Source: Pontibacillus halophilus JSM 076056 = DSM 19796
GTDB taxonomy: Bacteria; Bacillota; Bacilli; Bacillales; BH030062
Assembly: GCF_000425205.1 (NCBI RefSeq)
Contig: NZ_AULI01000013.1
Span: forward strand, 1 to 64,000
Length of the DNA stretch: 64,000 nucleotides
Reading direction: 5' to 3'
The translations under genes were made by a program, and so were the position numbers. A model generated the notes under the pieces. The model worked only from the letters and a program-made list of their open reading frames with translations, was not told the origin of the DNA and did no database searches. Positions 1 through 8,597 of the stretch are shown one piece after another. Position 1 is the first letter of the stretch. Each line of letters opens with the position of its first letter.

Positions 1-260
<260 letters not shown>

Positions 261-394
261 TAAAAGTTTGCGTTTCACATCTATTATGATTTTATCTAGT
301 TTTGAAGGTACATCCTTAAAAAAATAAAATTAATCCTTGAAAAGATTGAGTTTTATTGTTATCATATAACTTGTCCTTGAAAAAAGGATTCAAA

Positions 395-510
395 TGTCTG
401 GTGACGAGAGCGAAGAGGTCACACCTGTTCCCATGCCGAACACAGCAGTTAAGCTCTTCAGCGCCGATGGTAGTCGGGTTCGCCCCGCAAGAGTAGGACG
501 TCGCCAGGCT
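395..510 (+). rRNA. rrf: 5S ribosomal RNA
   Basis: A Firmicutes-type 5S rRNA of about 116 nt. The 5' strand TGTCTGGTGACGAG pairs with the 3' strand CGTCGCCAGGC, and the conserved block CACACCTGTTCCCATGCCGA is present. It lies about 134 bp after the 23S end and 8 bp before tRNA-Asn, so it belongs to the same rrn-tRNA transcript. Confidence 0.97.
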
Positions 511-518
511 TATATGAT

Positions 519-593
519 TCCAACGTAGCTCAGTGGTAGAGCTATCGGCTGTTAACCGATCGGTCGCAGGTTCGAATCCTGCCGTTGGAGCCA
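519..593 (+). tRNA. tRNA-Asn (GTT)
   Basis: Cloverleaf with acceptor TCCAACG/CGTTGGA, anticodon GTT in loop CTGTTAA, T-arm GGTTCGAATCC, and an encoded CCA. First tRNA of the array. Confidence 0.97.
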
Positions 594-594
594 T

Positions 595-685
595 GGAGAG
601 CTGTCCGAGTGGCCGAAGGAGCACGATTGGAATTCGTGTGAGCCCTAACCGGGTTCCGAGGGTTCGAATCCCTCGCTCTCCGCCA
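595..685 (+). tRNA. tRNA-Ser (GGA)
   Basis: Class II tRNA with a long variable arm. Acceptor GGAGAGC/GCTCTCC, anticodon GGA, CCA encoded. Confidence 0.97.
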
Positions 686-694
686 TTACAAATT

Positions 695-769
695 GGCCCG
701 TTGGTCAAGTGGTTAAGACACCGCCCTTTCACGGCGGTAACACGGGTTCGAATCCCGTACGGGTCACCA
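695..769 (+). tRNA. tRNA-Glu (TTC)
   Basis: Acceptor GGCCCGT/ACGGGTC, anticodon TTC within CCTTTCAC, CCA encoded. Confidence 0.97.
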
Positions 770-781
770 CTTACTTCATAT

Positions 782-857
782 GGAGGATTAGCTCAGCTGG
801 GAGAGCACTTGCCTTACAAGCAAGGGGTCGCAGGTTCGAGCCCTGCATCCTCCACCA
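782..857 (+). tRNA. tRNA-Val (TAC)
   Basis: Acceptor GGAGGAT/ATCCTCC, anticodon TAC within CTTACAAG, CCA encoded. Confidence 0.97.
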
Positions 858-921
858 TTTCTTTTCTTGCACAAAGACAATAGAAAAACATACTATAGTG
901 ATGACTTAGTCATTGCATTAT

Positions 922-998
<77 letters not shown>

Positions 999-1120
999 AT
1001 TAATTTTTACAACGTTGAATTAACTTTTTCGTTAAAATTAAATCGTAGTCTTCGTAGAAGGCAACCAAATTACTTTCTACAGCGTCGGATTTTCTTCTTC
1101 GCTGAAATTTCAAATTATAT

Positions 1121-1197
1121 GGTCCGGTAGTTCAGTTGGTTAGAATGCCTGCCTGTCACGCAGGAGGTCGCGGGTTCGAGTCCCGTCCGGACCGCCA
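1121..1197 (+). tRNA. tRNA-Asp (GTC)
   Basis: Acceptor GGTCCGG/CCGGACC, anticodon GTC within CTGTCAC, CCA encoded. It is separated from tRNA-fMet by an unusually long spacer of about 120 bp with an internal duplication (see findings). Confidence 0.97.
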
Positions 1198-1218
1198 GTT
1201 TTCTTATACATAATGTTT

Positions 1219-1294
<76 letters not shown>

Positions 1295-1299
1295 TGTTA

Positions 1300-1373
1300 G
1301 CCGACCTAGCTCAATCTGGCAGAGCAACTGACTTGTAATCAGTAGGTTGGGGGTTCGAGTCCCTCGGTCGGCA
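1300..1373 (+). tRNA. tRNA-Thr (TGT), no encoded CCA
   Basis: Acceptor GCCGACC/GGTCGGC with discriminator A at 1373. Anticodon TGT within CTTGTAA. The bases after the discriminator are TTT, so CCA must be added after transcription. Confidence 0.96.
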
Positions 1374-1381
1374 TTTATAAT

Positions 1382-1467
1382 GGAGGGATAGCGAAGTTGG
1401 CCAAACGCGGCGGACTGTAAATCCGCTCTCTTTGAGTTCGCAGGTTCGAGTCCTGCTCCCTCCACCA
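1382..1467 (+). tRNA. tRNA-Tyr (GTA)
   Basis: Class II tRNA with a long variable arm. Acceptor GGAGGGA/TCCCTCC, anticodon GTA within CTGTAAA, CCA encoded. Confidence 0.97.
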
Positions 1468-1473
1468 TATTTT

Positions 1474-1547
1474 AGGGGTATAGTTCAATGGCAGAACGAC
1501 GGTCTCCAAAACCGTTAATGCGGGTTCGAATCCTGCTACCCCTGCCA
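1474..1547 (+). tRNA. tRNA-Trp (CCA)
   Basis: Acceptor AGGGGTA/TACCCCT, anticodon CCA within CTCCAAA, 3' CCA encoded. Confidence 0.97.
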
Positions 1548-1550
1548 AAT

Positions 1551-1627
1551 GGCGGTTGTGGCGAAGTGGTTAACGCACCGGATTGTGGTTCCGGCATTCG
1601 AGGGTTCGATCCCCTTCAATCGCCCCA
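1551..1627 (+). tRNA. tRNA-His (GTG)
   Basis: Eight-pair acceptor including the extra G-1:C73 pair typical of tRNA-His. Anticodon GTG within TTGTGGT, CCA encoded. Confidence 0.97.
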
Positions 1628-1634
1628 TTTATAT

Positions 1635-1709
1635 TGGGCCATAGCCAAGTGGTAAGGCATCGGTTTTTGGTACCGTGTATCGCTGGTTCGAATCCAGCTG
1701 GCCCAGCCA
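1635..1709 (+). tRNA. tRNA-Gln (TTG)
   Basis: Acceptor TGGGCCA/TGGCCCA, anticodon TTG within TTTTGGT, CCA encoded. Confidence 0.97.
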
Positions 1710-1721
1710 CTTTTTATATTT

Positions 1722-1796
1722 GCGGAAGTAGTTCAGCGGTAGAACACCACCTTGCCAAGGTGGGGGTCGCGGGTTCGAATCCCGTCTTCCGCTCCA
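1722..1796 (+). tRNA. tRNA-Gly (GCC)
   Basis: Acceptor GCGGAAG/CTTCCGC, anticodon GCC within TTGCCAA, CCA encoded. Confidence 0.97.
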
Positions 1797-1853
1797 TTTT
1801 TATAATCATAATCATTGATTACTAATCATATGATAGACTATAGTAAATATTAT

Positions 1854-1927
<74 letters not shown>

Positions 1928-1934
1928 TTTACAT

Positions 1935-2016
1935 GCCGGTGTGGCGGAATTGGCAGACGCGCACGACTCAAAATCGTGTTCCTCACGGAGTGTCGGTTCG
2001 AACCCGACCACCGGTA
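1935..2016 (+). tRNA. tRNA-Leu (CAA), no encoded CCA
   Basis: Class II tRNA with a long variable arm and anticodon CAA in loop CTCAAAA. The acceptor starts with a G1:U72 pair. The discriminator A at 2016 is followed by CTT, so CCA is not encoded. Last tRNA of the array. Confidence 0.95.
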
Positions 2017-2044
2017 CTTGTTTCAATCGCTATATAGACAATTC

Positions 2045-2069
2045 TCTCACATTGATGTGAGATTTTTTT
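2045..2069 (+). terminator. Terminator of the rRNA-tRNA operon
   Basis: Stem TCTCACAT/ATGTGAGA with a 2-nt gap, followed by seven T. It lies 28 bp after tRNA-Leu. Confidence 0.9.
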
Positions 2070-2142
2070 ATGTCTTTAAGCAATTGAAACTGAAATCTAA
2101 GGCCTAGACGCCAACTTTTCATTTTACCCTTGAACGATATAG

Positions 2143-2184
2143 AAAAGCCCGCGAGTGGTTCCCCCTACTCGCGGGCTTTTTTTT
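2143..2184 (+). terminator. Second strong terminator after the tRNA array
   Basis: GC-rich stem AAAAGCCCGCGAGT / ACTCGCGGGCTTTT with a T run on the right and an A run on the left, so it could act in both directions. With the preceding hairpin it forms a tandem stop for rrn transcription. Confidence 0.92.
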
Positions 2185-3126
2185 GTGCTTGTGCAAGGCA
2201 CATGGATTGCTAAATGAATGAAATTTTACTGTTGTCATAGTACTAACCCATATCAGTCTAGGTTAGTAAGGAATGTATCTTTAATGAGAAGCGGTCCTTT
2301 CAAACACCTTCTCTGTTGATCTAGAAAAAAGTCTATCTAGAGTAGGGGCGATGAAGTGCGTGAGGGACTCTAGGAGGGTGAAACCGGATGTGAAGAGAAG
2401 TTATCACTTTCGTAGAGGAAAAGGGTTGGAATGTGCTTCTATCCCCTTCAAAACGTAATGGCAGGGGAGTCCAAGAAGGTATAATAGAACAAGTTCGTTC
2501 CTTAGAGCCTTCTGATGGTTTGCAAGACGTTTTGTTACAGAACCTATGGGGGAGTTGAGATTTCTAGCTGTGAACGACTCTCAAGCCATTCGAAATTCAG
2601 ACGTAGACCTATTGCATGAGATTATTGATGCTATGTTCCAATCTCAAATTTACATTGAGCAAGCTATTTGAATGGTAGACGCCCTATAGAGCGCAGACTT
2701 AGGTGATAAGTATCGAAATGAACAGAAGCAACTCAAAGCAATAAGAAGGATGTTGAGCCTCGAATCAAATAGATGTTCTAAGTGGACAAGTCAAATCATG
2801 TTCCTCACTGATCTTCCGTTAGTGGTGCACACTTCCTTACGTGATACTGATACGGAATAAGTTTATGATATCTAACACTGGTTAGCGTAACGTAATCATG
2901 GTGCTAGATTGGCTCGCATAAGAATAACATGGGACCACCCTGAGCGGTGTAGCCTTTTCCTTTCTCTGATGCTAGACGTGTAGATATGTAAATCCTCTCA
3001 TTTTTGTAGGATGGAACAGCTTGGCGGGCTGTTCGTTAACTAATTGTTTATCCTTTTCTTTTGCTATATATTATAAAGGGATAGATAAATTGGAATAATT
3101 TACATATTCCATCTAGGAGGTGTCAG
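2185..3126. other. Gene-poor stretch with decayed coding remnants
   Basis: No intact gene is visible over about 940 bp. The best coding-like segments are 2394-2560 and 2546-2810 on the plus strand. They are interrupted by stops and a frame change and are listed separately. The final part (3050-3110) is AT-rich and probably carries the promoter of the zinc-ribbon pseudogene at 3127. Confidence 0.5.
2394..2848 (+). pseudogene. Decayed open reading frame of unknown identity
   Basis: Two overlapping frames look like former coding sequence. Frame one runs from 2394 to a TGA near 2560 and contains a stretch reading EEKGWNVLLSPSKRNG. Frame two starts at ATG 2546 (MGELRFLAVNDSQAIRNSD), meets TGA at 2669 and TAG shortly after, then stays open through NEQKQLKAIRRMLSLESN. 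The composition is coding-like but no frame is long enough for a normal protein. I do not recognise the family. A decayed gene with at least one frameshift and two nonsense codons is my inference; random open frame cannot be excluded. Confidence 0.3.
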
Positions 3127-3444
3127 ATGCCGAGGTGTGCGAATTGTAAGATCAAGTGGAGTTTTATGGAAACCTTGGAACGGACGTTTTCACATGAAGT
3201 CTCCGTTTGTCCGTATTGCAACAAGAACCAATAGCAGACGACGCGTTCCAAGGGCTGGTGTCTTTGGTCGTATTTTTTGCCAATGTTCGTTTGGTTTATA
3301 ATGGTTGGGTTCAGGGTGCCTATTGTCCCTATGGTCTTAATTTGCCTGTCACTTATTCCAATCATTACGCTGTTCGTCCCATTTATGGTTCGTTTAAGCA
3401 ACGAAAAACAGAAAGATCCCATCACACACGAATTTGATGATTAA
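3127..3444 (+). pseudogene. cxxc_20_cxxc-type zinc-ribbon membrane protein, interrupted by one amber codon
   Basis: A strong ribosome site (CTAGGAGGTG) precedes ATG 3127. The frame reads MPRCANCKIKW..., then TAG at 3232-3234, then stays open to TAA at 3442-3444 (106 codons in all). Before the stop there are two CxxC pairs, C4-C7 and C28-C31, with exactly 20 residues between them. This matches the small Bacillus family named cxxc_20_cxxc (TIGR04104 as I recall), whose members continue with two membrane segments. After the TAG the frame encodes two hydrophobic segments and the ending RLSNEKQKDPITHEFDD, as expected of the family. The TAG stands where the family usually has Tyr after CPYC-x3-Q, so one base change explains it. 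It may be a fresh pseudogene or a sequencing error; only a 35-residue zinc ribbon would be made. Confidence 0.75.
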
Positions 3445-3728
3445 ATGTCGCTTTATGGTCCGTGTCGATTCCTTAAGAATCCTAGAGAGAATCCTTCCTC
3501 AACGCTATAGTTCTTTCCCTTTGGCGTTCCTTCAATTAATACATGTTTCTCATCGTCGGAGAACACTTCTTTCTTCGAGTCACCCGCATGCATCTATCCA
3601 CATCAATCCTACTTCCATATCCGTACAACCTTTCACGTCGCTCTCATCCCTTTAGGAAGTCAATTGCATAATAATGAAGCGAAATAAAAGGATTGCAACC
3701 ACTGAAGAAACTGACTTAGAACCTTAAG
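3445..3728. other. Intergenic, no convincing gene
   Basis: Several short open frames exist on both strands, none with a good ribosome site or recognisable product. A 17-codon frame at 3673 (MKRNKRIATTEETDLEP) ends just before the terminator but has too little support to call. Confidence 0.5.
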
Positions 3729-3757
3729 AAATCAGGCTGTTTAGCGGCCTGATTTTC
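3729..3757 (+). terminator. Intrinsic terminator
   Basis: Stem ATCAGGC/GCCTGAT with a 9-nt loop followed by TTTCTT. It separates the decayed region from the small gene at 3884. Confidence 0.7.
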
Positions 3758-3883
3758 TTATGCACAAATGTGTCGAAACATGGGAATAAAAAGTTTTCCC
3801 CTTTTACAAAAAAAGGGTTGTATAAAGGGGGGAATCTCCTTTACTATACGTATAGATATATACGACGTAAGGGGGAATCATCG

Positions 3884-4060
3884 ATGAAGAAAACAGAAAA
3901 GAAAAAGAGCCTTTGGGTTGCTCTAGCGTGTGTAACTGCAATGGGAGGATTTGGTGTCAGTCAGCTACAAGTGACGGTTGAGGATTCGAATCTGAAAACG
4001 GTTTATGTAGAAGATGCTGAGCCAACTTTTAGCGAGGGAGATACGTTGGCTAATCAATAA
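3884..4060 (+). CDS. Small secreted or membrane-anchored peptide, 58 aa
   Basis: The start is ATG 3884, 9 bp after the ribosome site AAGGGGG; the frame is open further upstream but lacks a site there. The product has a basic N-terminus (MKKTEKKKS), a hydrophobic segment of about 18 residues (WVALACVTAMGGFGVSQL) and an acidic tail (VYVEDAEPTFSEGDTLANQ). This is the layout of a short exported or single-pass protein, or of a precursor peptide. No family is recognised. It lies 44 bp upstream of another membrane protein gene and may be cotranscribed with it. A weak promoter (TTGTAT, 18 bp, TACTAT at 3818-3847) precedes it. Confidence 0.6.
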   Translation: MKKTEKKKSLWVALACVTAMGGFGVSQLQVTVEDSNLKTVYVEDAEPTFSEGDTLANQ

Positions 4061-4104
4061 GACGGACTACTGTACGATCAACTATAGAAGAGGGCGGTGA
4101 TGGT

Positions 4105-4485
4105 TTGGAATGGATTGCTTTATTGACCCTTTCAACATTCGTACTCGGACTCTTTGGTATGGAGGCATTATGGAAACGTCAATCGTACCTACCTGACCAG
4201 GAAGAGGCCAGAGTAGAGTCCTATTATTATCGTCAGAATAATCGTTGGTACGCGTTCGTACGTAATGAAGGGGAAGGGCAGGCCCATAACATTCGGGCAG
4301 TCATTATTAGTTCCAATCAATTTTCAATTTCAGATGATGACAATTTTGATTTAGATTCTCACGAAGAACACTTTCTCGGGACATATGAATCTCCTATTTC
4401 ATCCATTATCGTACGTTATGACGACAATGAGCGGGAGGATAAACTCATTAAAGGCTATGAAAAGCATGAGACATTTACCATTTAA
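4105..4485 (+). CDS. Hypothetical single-pass membrane protein, 126 aa
   Basis: The start is TTG 4105, 4 bp after the ribosome site AGGGCGGTGA. The overlapping ATG at 4100 is in another frame, and the next in-frame ATG would remove the membrane segment. Residues 1-19 form one hydrophobic helix (MEWIALLTLSTFVLGLFGM), followed by about 100 polar, acid-rich residues with YYYRQNNRWYAFVRNEGEGQAHN and no cysteine. The soluble part looks like a small beta-rich domain of the kind often predicted in Bacillaceae surface proteins; that is inference. It follows the 58-residue peptide gene and ends in its own terminator. I do not recognise the family. Confidence 0.7.
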   Translation: MEWIALLTLSTFVLGLFGMEALWKRQSYLPDQEEARVESYYYRQNNRWYAFVRNEGEGQAHNIRAVIISSNQFSISDDDNFDLDSHEEHFLGTYESPISSIIVRYDDNEREDKLIKGYEKHETFTI

Positions 4486-4487
4486 CT

Positions 4488-4525
4488 AAACCTTCTCTTT
4501 CACACTAGTGATGGAAGGTTTTTTA
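4488..4525 (+). terminator. Intrinsic terminator
   Basis: Stem AAACCTTC/GAAGGTTT followed by TTTT, immediately after the stop codon of the 126-residue protein gene. Confidence 0.75.
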
Positions 4526-4820
4526 TTATGTCTATTAATGGAGTGGCTACAATTTCTTAACAAGGTATTCTTTGAGAGTACAAGCCTTTCTATAGAAAAA
4601 TCCGCGAATAAAGGGTAGTCGAAACGGAAAAGATTTGATACACTTTTATGTAAATAAAGAAAAGAAGCATTTTTCGACAAAAATATAAATTTTCTATTGA
4701 TTCAGTGTAAACCGTTTGTTAATATAGAAATTAGTCATTCGACATAACCTTACAAAAGAAGTTAACAAATGTTGAAGGTAGTCGAGATAATTAAATAAAA
4801 GTTGCTCTCTTTAATAAAGT

Positions 4821-4894
4821 GCGGGTGTAGTTTAGTGGTAAAACCTCAGCCTTCCAAGCTGATGATGTGGGTTCGATTCCCATCACCCGCTCCA
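4821..4894 (+). tRNA. tRNA-Gly (TCC)
   Basis: Solitary tRNA. Acceptor GCGGGTG/CACCCGC, anticodon TCC within CTTCCAA, T-arm GGTTCGATTCC, CCA encoded. The 295 bp before it hold no gene and presumably its promoter. Confidence 0.96.
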
Positions 4895-4908
4895 TAAAAA
4901 AAGTTGCC

Positions 4909-4957
4909 AACGCAGTGTTTCGTTTAAAAGGTGTGGAAACGAAGCATTGCGTTTTTT
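4909..4957 (+). terminator. Terminator of tRNA-Gly
   Basis: Long stem with left arm AACGCAGTGTTTCGTTT (4909-4925) and right arm AAACGAAGCATTGCGTT, with small internal mismatches, followed by a run of T. Confidence 0.85.
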
Positions 4958-5048
4958 CTATGCCCAAAAAGGTTAGATTGGGAGTAGGGTTGAAGATTTT
5001 GGCTATGGTGTTTACTCTTACAATAAAACATAGAAAGAGGTGCAACGG

Positions 5049-6755
5049 TTGAAACAATTACAAAAGCTATTAAAGCAAATCGACGGAAAAAGTTATAAAG
5101 CTTATAAGGATATACAAGGCGTTTATTCGTTTCAAACGTATTCGTTATCGATTGACTATGTGCAAGGGGACCCGTTCGCGGCGCCATCTAAGATTCGGAT
5201 CCACATCCCGAATCGACAACGTGACATACATGCGGCGTGGAAGAAAACGAAGGAACGTCGTTTGTATACAGAAGATGTGTTCGCGCGCTCCGTGGGGAAA
5301 GCGATACGTAAGCAGTCCTCATCGATAAAGGGTTCTGGAAAGAGCGGGAATATCTCAGTGGATGCCCCAGGTCAGGAAATCTTAGAGCGGACTGCCGTAC
5401 AATTAAAAGATAATGAGCTAGTAGTATGTCTATCAATCGGATTGCCTGCAAACGGAAGACGGATTAATGGGAAAGAAGCAGAGAAGCTATTCTTCCAACT
5501 GATTCCTTCTGTTATGGATGCTTCAGTGTTCTCAGTGACAGATGCGATGATTGAAGACAATGTACAGCTCGCTGACCAGCATGTAGCCATCCGCCAGGCA
5601 ATGAAAGAGAACGGTTGGATGACCTTTGTAGCAGATGGCTCCATACTTCCTCGTGAAAGCGGCATTAGCAATCGACCGATGAAGAATGCTGTACCATTTG
5701 AGAGCCCAGAAGAGAATCGTGTTTCCATCCCTATCCCTCATCGCGAAGAACCACTCACGGGAATGGCGTTAAAGAAAGGTATCGTTCTTATTGTTGGTGG
5801 GGGCTACCATGGTAAAAGTACACTATTGAAAGCCATTGAACGTGGGGTTTATCATCATAGTAAAGGTGACGGTCGTGAATATGTGATGACAGACCCAACT
5901 GCTGTGAAAGTGCGTGCTGAAGATGGCCGACAAGTGACTCGTGTCGATATTTCTCCATTTATCAATCACCTGCCTCACGGGGAAGACACGAATCAGTTCT
6001 CATCTGACAATGCAAGCGGAAGCACATCTCAAGCAGCGAATGTGGTGGAAGCGTTAGAAGCAGGCGCACAATCATTGCTGATTGATGAAGACACAAGCGC
6101 CACGAATTTCATGATACGGGATGAGCGGATGCAAGAACTTGTCGTGAAAGAGAAGGAACCGATTACCCCATTTGTCGATAAAGTGAAAGGGATGAGAGAT
6201 GAGCTAGGTGTCTCCACCATTCTTGTTATGGGTGGTTCAGGCGATTACTTTGAGGCAGCGGATGAAGTGATTATGATTGATCAATACCTGCCTTATAATG
6301 TGACATCCAAGGCGAAAGAGATTGCAGAACGTTATCCATTCCACCGAGAACAAGAGGGTGGGAACGAATTTGGGCAACGTAAGTCTCGTGTCTTTCAACC
6401 ACAAAGTTTAAATAGTCAACGTGGAAATAAATCAAAGGTACAAGCTAAAGGCAGTGCCACCATATTACTTGGTCGAACGGAGATTTCGCTCCATTATGTA
6501 GAGCAGCTCATTGACACCTCTCAGACGAGAGCCATCGCAGAAGTTCTAAAACACTTGGAACAAAAAGGGTGGCTAAAGCGTGGCATGTCCTTAACTGAAT
6601 TGCTTGACCAGATTGAAGAGCAACTTGATAATCAAGGACTTGCTTCCTTTACTGGCTTCAAGAATCAACATCCTGGTGATTTAGCTCGACCTCGTAGGTT
6701 TGAGATTGCAGCCACGTTGAATCGGCTTCGCACAGCTAACGTGAAACAACAATAA
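5049..6755 (+). CDS. ABC-class P-loop ATPase (ABC_ATPase family), 568 aa
   Basis: A large soluble ATPase of the predicted ABC_ATPase family (Pfam PF09818 as I recall), which has no membrane partner and an undetermined role. The P-loop VGGGYHGKST is near residue 250 and the Walker B-like LLIDEDTSATNF near residue 345. The long N-terminal half is family-specific, and the C-terminal tail is variable and basic. TTG 5049 is chosen because AAAGAGGTG lies at the right distance; the in-frame GTG 5040 would overlap that site. It is followed after 21 bp by queG and may be cotranscribed. RNA or tRNA metabolism is possible from the context only. Confidence 0.85.
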   Translation: MKQLQKLLKQIDGKSYKAYKDIQGVYSFQTYSLSIDYVQGDPFAAPSKIRIHIPNRQRDIHAAWKKTKERRLYTEDVFARSVGKAIRKQSSSIKGSGKSGNISVDAPGQEILERTAVQLKDNELVVCLSIGLPANGRRINGKEAEKLFFQLIPSVMDASVFSVTDAMIEDNVQLADQHVAIRQAMKENGWMTFVADGSILPRESGISNRPMKNAVPFESPEENRVSIPIPHREEPLTGMALKKGIVLIVGGGYHGKSTLLKAIERGVYHHSKGDGREYVMTDPTAVKVRAEDGRQVTRVDISPFINHLPHGEDTNQFSSDNASGSTSQAANVVEALEAGAQSLLIDEDTSATNFMIRDERMQELVVKEKEPITPFVDKVKGMRDELGVSTILVMGGSGDYFEAADEVIMIDQYLPYNVTSKAKEIAERYPFHREQEGGNEFGQRKSRVFQPQSLNSQRGNKSKVQAKGSATILLGRTEISLHYVEQLIDTSQTRAIAEVLKHLEQKGWLKRGMSLTELLDQIEEQLDNQGLASFTGFKNQHPGDLARPRRFEIAATLNRLRTANVKQQ

Positions 6756-6776
6756 TATAGAGAGGAGAGGATAGCC

Positions 6777-7916
6777 ATGGATTTAGCACAATTCAAAGAA
6801 GACGTCATTCAATACAGTAAACAGATTGGAATTGATAAAATTGGCTTTGCCTCTCCTGATGTATTTACGGAAATGAAGGAACGTCTCCGTACACAGCAGG
6901 AATTAGGCTACCAATCTGGGTTTGAGAAGGGCTCAATTGAAGAACGAACGGAACCGAAGCTTCATGTGCCGGAATCAAAGTCGATTATTTCAATCGCTTT
7001 GGCTTATCCTTCTAAACTGAAAGATGCCCCACGTAGTACACGTGAAGAGCGTAGAGGGCTGTTCTGTCGTGCTTCATGGGGAGAAGACTACCATGATGTT
7101 CTGAACGAACGTCTATATAGATTAGCCTCTTATTTGAAAGAACGCTATCCAGACTTGCAATTTCGTTCCATGGTGGATACAGGTGAACTTCCTGACCGTG
7201 CGGTTGCTGAACGGGCAGGAATTGGCTTCACGGGTAAGAATACAAACTTAATCACATCTGAATTTGGATCTTACGTTTATTTGGGTGAGATGATTACAAA
7301 CATTCCATTTGCACCAGATGAACCAGTAGAGGATTCTTGCGGTGACTGCAACATCTGTGTAGATGCTTGTCCAACTGGAGCTCTTATACAGGGAGGGCAG
7401 CTAAATGCTCAGAAGTGTATTGCGTTTCTAACTCAGACGAAAGATTTTCTTCCAGATGAGTATCGAGGCGTGATTGGAAACCGTCTTTATGGATGTGATA
7501 CATGCCAGACTGTATGTCCGAAGAACAAGAAGAAGGACTTTCATAATCACCCGGAGATGGAACCAGATCCTGAGAAAGTGAAACCGAAACTAAAGCCGCT
7601 TCTTTCCATTTCTAACCGAGAGTTCAAAGAAACATATGGAAAGATGTCTGGGTCTTGGAGAGGGAAGAAGCCTATTCAACGTAATGCAATCTTGGCGCTT
7701 GCCCACTTTAAAGACGTCACAGCGGTAGATGAGTTAGTGCGCTTAATGAAAGAGGACCCACGTCCTGTCATTCGTGGCACAGCTGCTTGGGCACTTGGAA
7801 AGATTGGTGACTGGCAAGGAAAAGAGGCCATTGAATCTGCACAAATGAAGGAAACAGACGAGCAAGTACTAGATGAAATGCGTAAAGGGTTAGAATTCTT
7901 TACGGAAAATGTATAA
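6777..7916 (+). CDS. queG: Epoxyqueuosine reductase QueG, 379 aa
   Basis: Catalyses the last step of queuosine synthesis, reducing epoxyqueuosine to queuosine in the wobble position of GUN-anticodon tRNAs, with a cobalamin and two [4Fe-4S] clusters. The cluster ligands are visible as CGDCNICVDACP near residue 188 and CDTCQTVCP near residue 240. The C-terminal 80 residues resemble a HEAT-like repeat (VIRGTAAWALGKIGD), as in the family. Length is normal. The start is ATG 6777 after AGAGAGGAGAGG. This is yhbA in B. subtilis, also next to an amidase and trmL, so the tRNA-wobble context is conserved. Confidence 0.95.
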   Translation: MDLAQFKEDVIQYSKQIGIDKIGFASPDVFTEMKERLRTQQELGYQSGFEKGSIEERTEPKLHVPESKSIISIALAYPSKLKDAPRSTREERRGLFCRASWGEDYHDVLNERLYRLASYLKERYPDLQFRSMVDTGELPDRAVAERAGIGFTGKNTNLITSEFGSYVYLGEMITNIPFAPDEPVEDSCGDCNICVDACPTGALIQGGQLNAQKCIAFLTQTKDFLPDEYRGVIGNRLYGCDTCQTVCPKNKKKDFHNHPEMEPDPEKVKPKLKPLLSISNREFKETYGKMSGSWRGKKPIQRNAILALAHFKDVTAVDELVRLMKEDPRPVIRGTAAWALGKIGDWQGKEAIESAQMKETDEQVLDEMRKGLEFFTENV

Positions 7917-7984
7917 AAGGGCTTTCCGAATGAAGCATTTCTATGTAAGATTAAGTAAAATAATGTGTTGAAGAAGGGGTTTTT

Positions 7985-8509
7985 ATGAGTAAACGTTCCT
8001 TTCTTTATTATGATGAATGCGACAGTCCGGTGGGAACCATCACGATGGTCGCTACTGAAGCAGGGCTATGTCGTGTTGATTATGGGAACATGAAGGATTT
8101 GGAGACAAAACTTCATGCATGGGCTAAAAAGCACTTTCTGTGTGTCGAGTTTTTCAAAGATGCTAACCGATTTACAGAAGTGAAGCAGCAACTCTTGCAA
8201 TACTTTAATAATGAACGCAATGAATTTGCGGTAACAACTGACTTTTACGGGACTGTCTTTCAGCAGAAAGTATGGAAAGCACTGATGCAAATTCCATACG
8301 GGGAGACTCGCTCCTATAAAGACATTGCCCTTAACATTCAGGCTCCTCGTGCCGTTCGCGCTGTGGGAGGGGCAGTCAATCAGAATCCGATGTCCATTAT
8401 TTATCCTTGTCACCGCGTGATTGGGAGTAATGGAGCTTTAGTCGGGTATGCTGGCGGTTTAGATAAGAAGAAACACTTACTTTCACACGAACAGGTGAAG
8501 GTAGGATAA
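7985..8509 (+). CDS. ogt: Methylated-DNA--protein-cysteine methyltransferase, 174 aa
   Basis: A suicide DNA repair enzyme that takes the alkyl group from O6-alkylguanine onto its active-site cysteine. The signature IYPCHRVIGSNG is at about residues 138-149, with the acceptor Cys in PCHR. The helix-turn-helix region GETRSYKDIALNIQAPRAVRAVG precedes it. Length and domain order are typical of Ogt/AdaB. It sits 68 bp after queG with its own ribosome site (AAGAAGGGG) and a terminator behind it. It could be called ogt or adaB; the sequence alone does not decide. Confidence 0.93.
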   Translation: MSKRSFLYYDECDSPVGTITMVATEAGLCRVDYGNMKDLETKLHAWAKKHFLCVEFFKDANRFTEVKQQLLQYFNNERNEFAVTTDFYGTVFQQKVWKALMQIPYGETRSYKDIALNIQAPRAVRAVGGAVNQNPMSIIYPCHRVIGSNGALVGYAGGLDKKKHLLSHEQVKVG

Positions 8510-8539
8510 AGCGGATGACTACGGTCATTCGCTTTTTTT
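8508..8539 (+). terminator. Terminator after ogt
   Basis: Stem AAAGCGGATGAC/GTCATTCGCTTT with loop TACG and seven T. It overlaps the last bases of the ogt stop codon. Confidence 0.85.
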
Positions 8540-8597
8540 AATTGAAACATGTTCTTTTCTCCTGCTTCATAGATTGAATAGGAGAGGGGGCGAGCCG

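Noticed and set aside
3434-3655. 73-codon plus-strand frame after the zinc-ribbon pseudogene
   Set aside because: No ribosome site, Ser/His-rich low-complexity product, no recognisable family.
3884-4060. Phr-type quorum-sensing peptide
   Set aside because: Size and layout are suggestive, but no rap-type gene is adjacent and the C-terminus lacks a typical short active-peptide pattern, so I left it as unknown.
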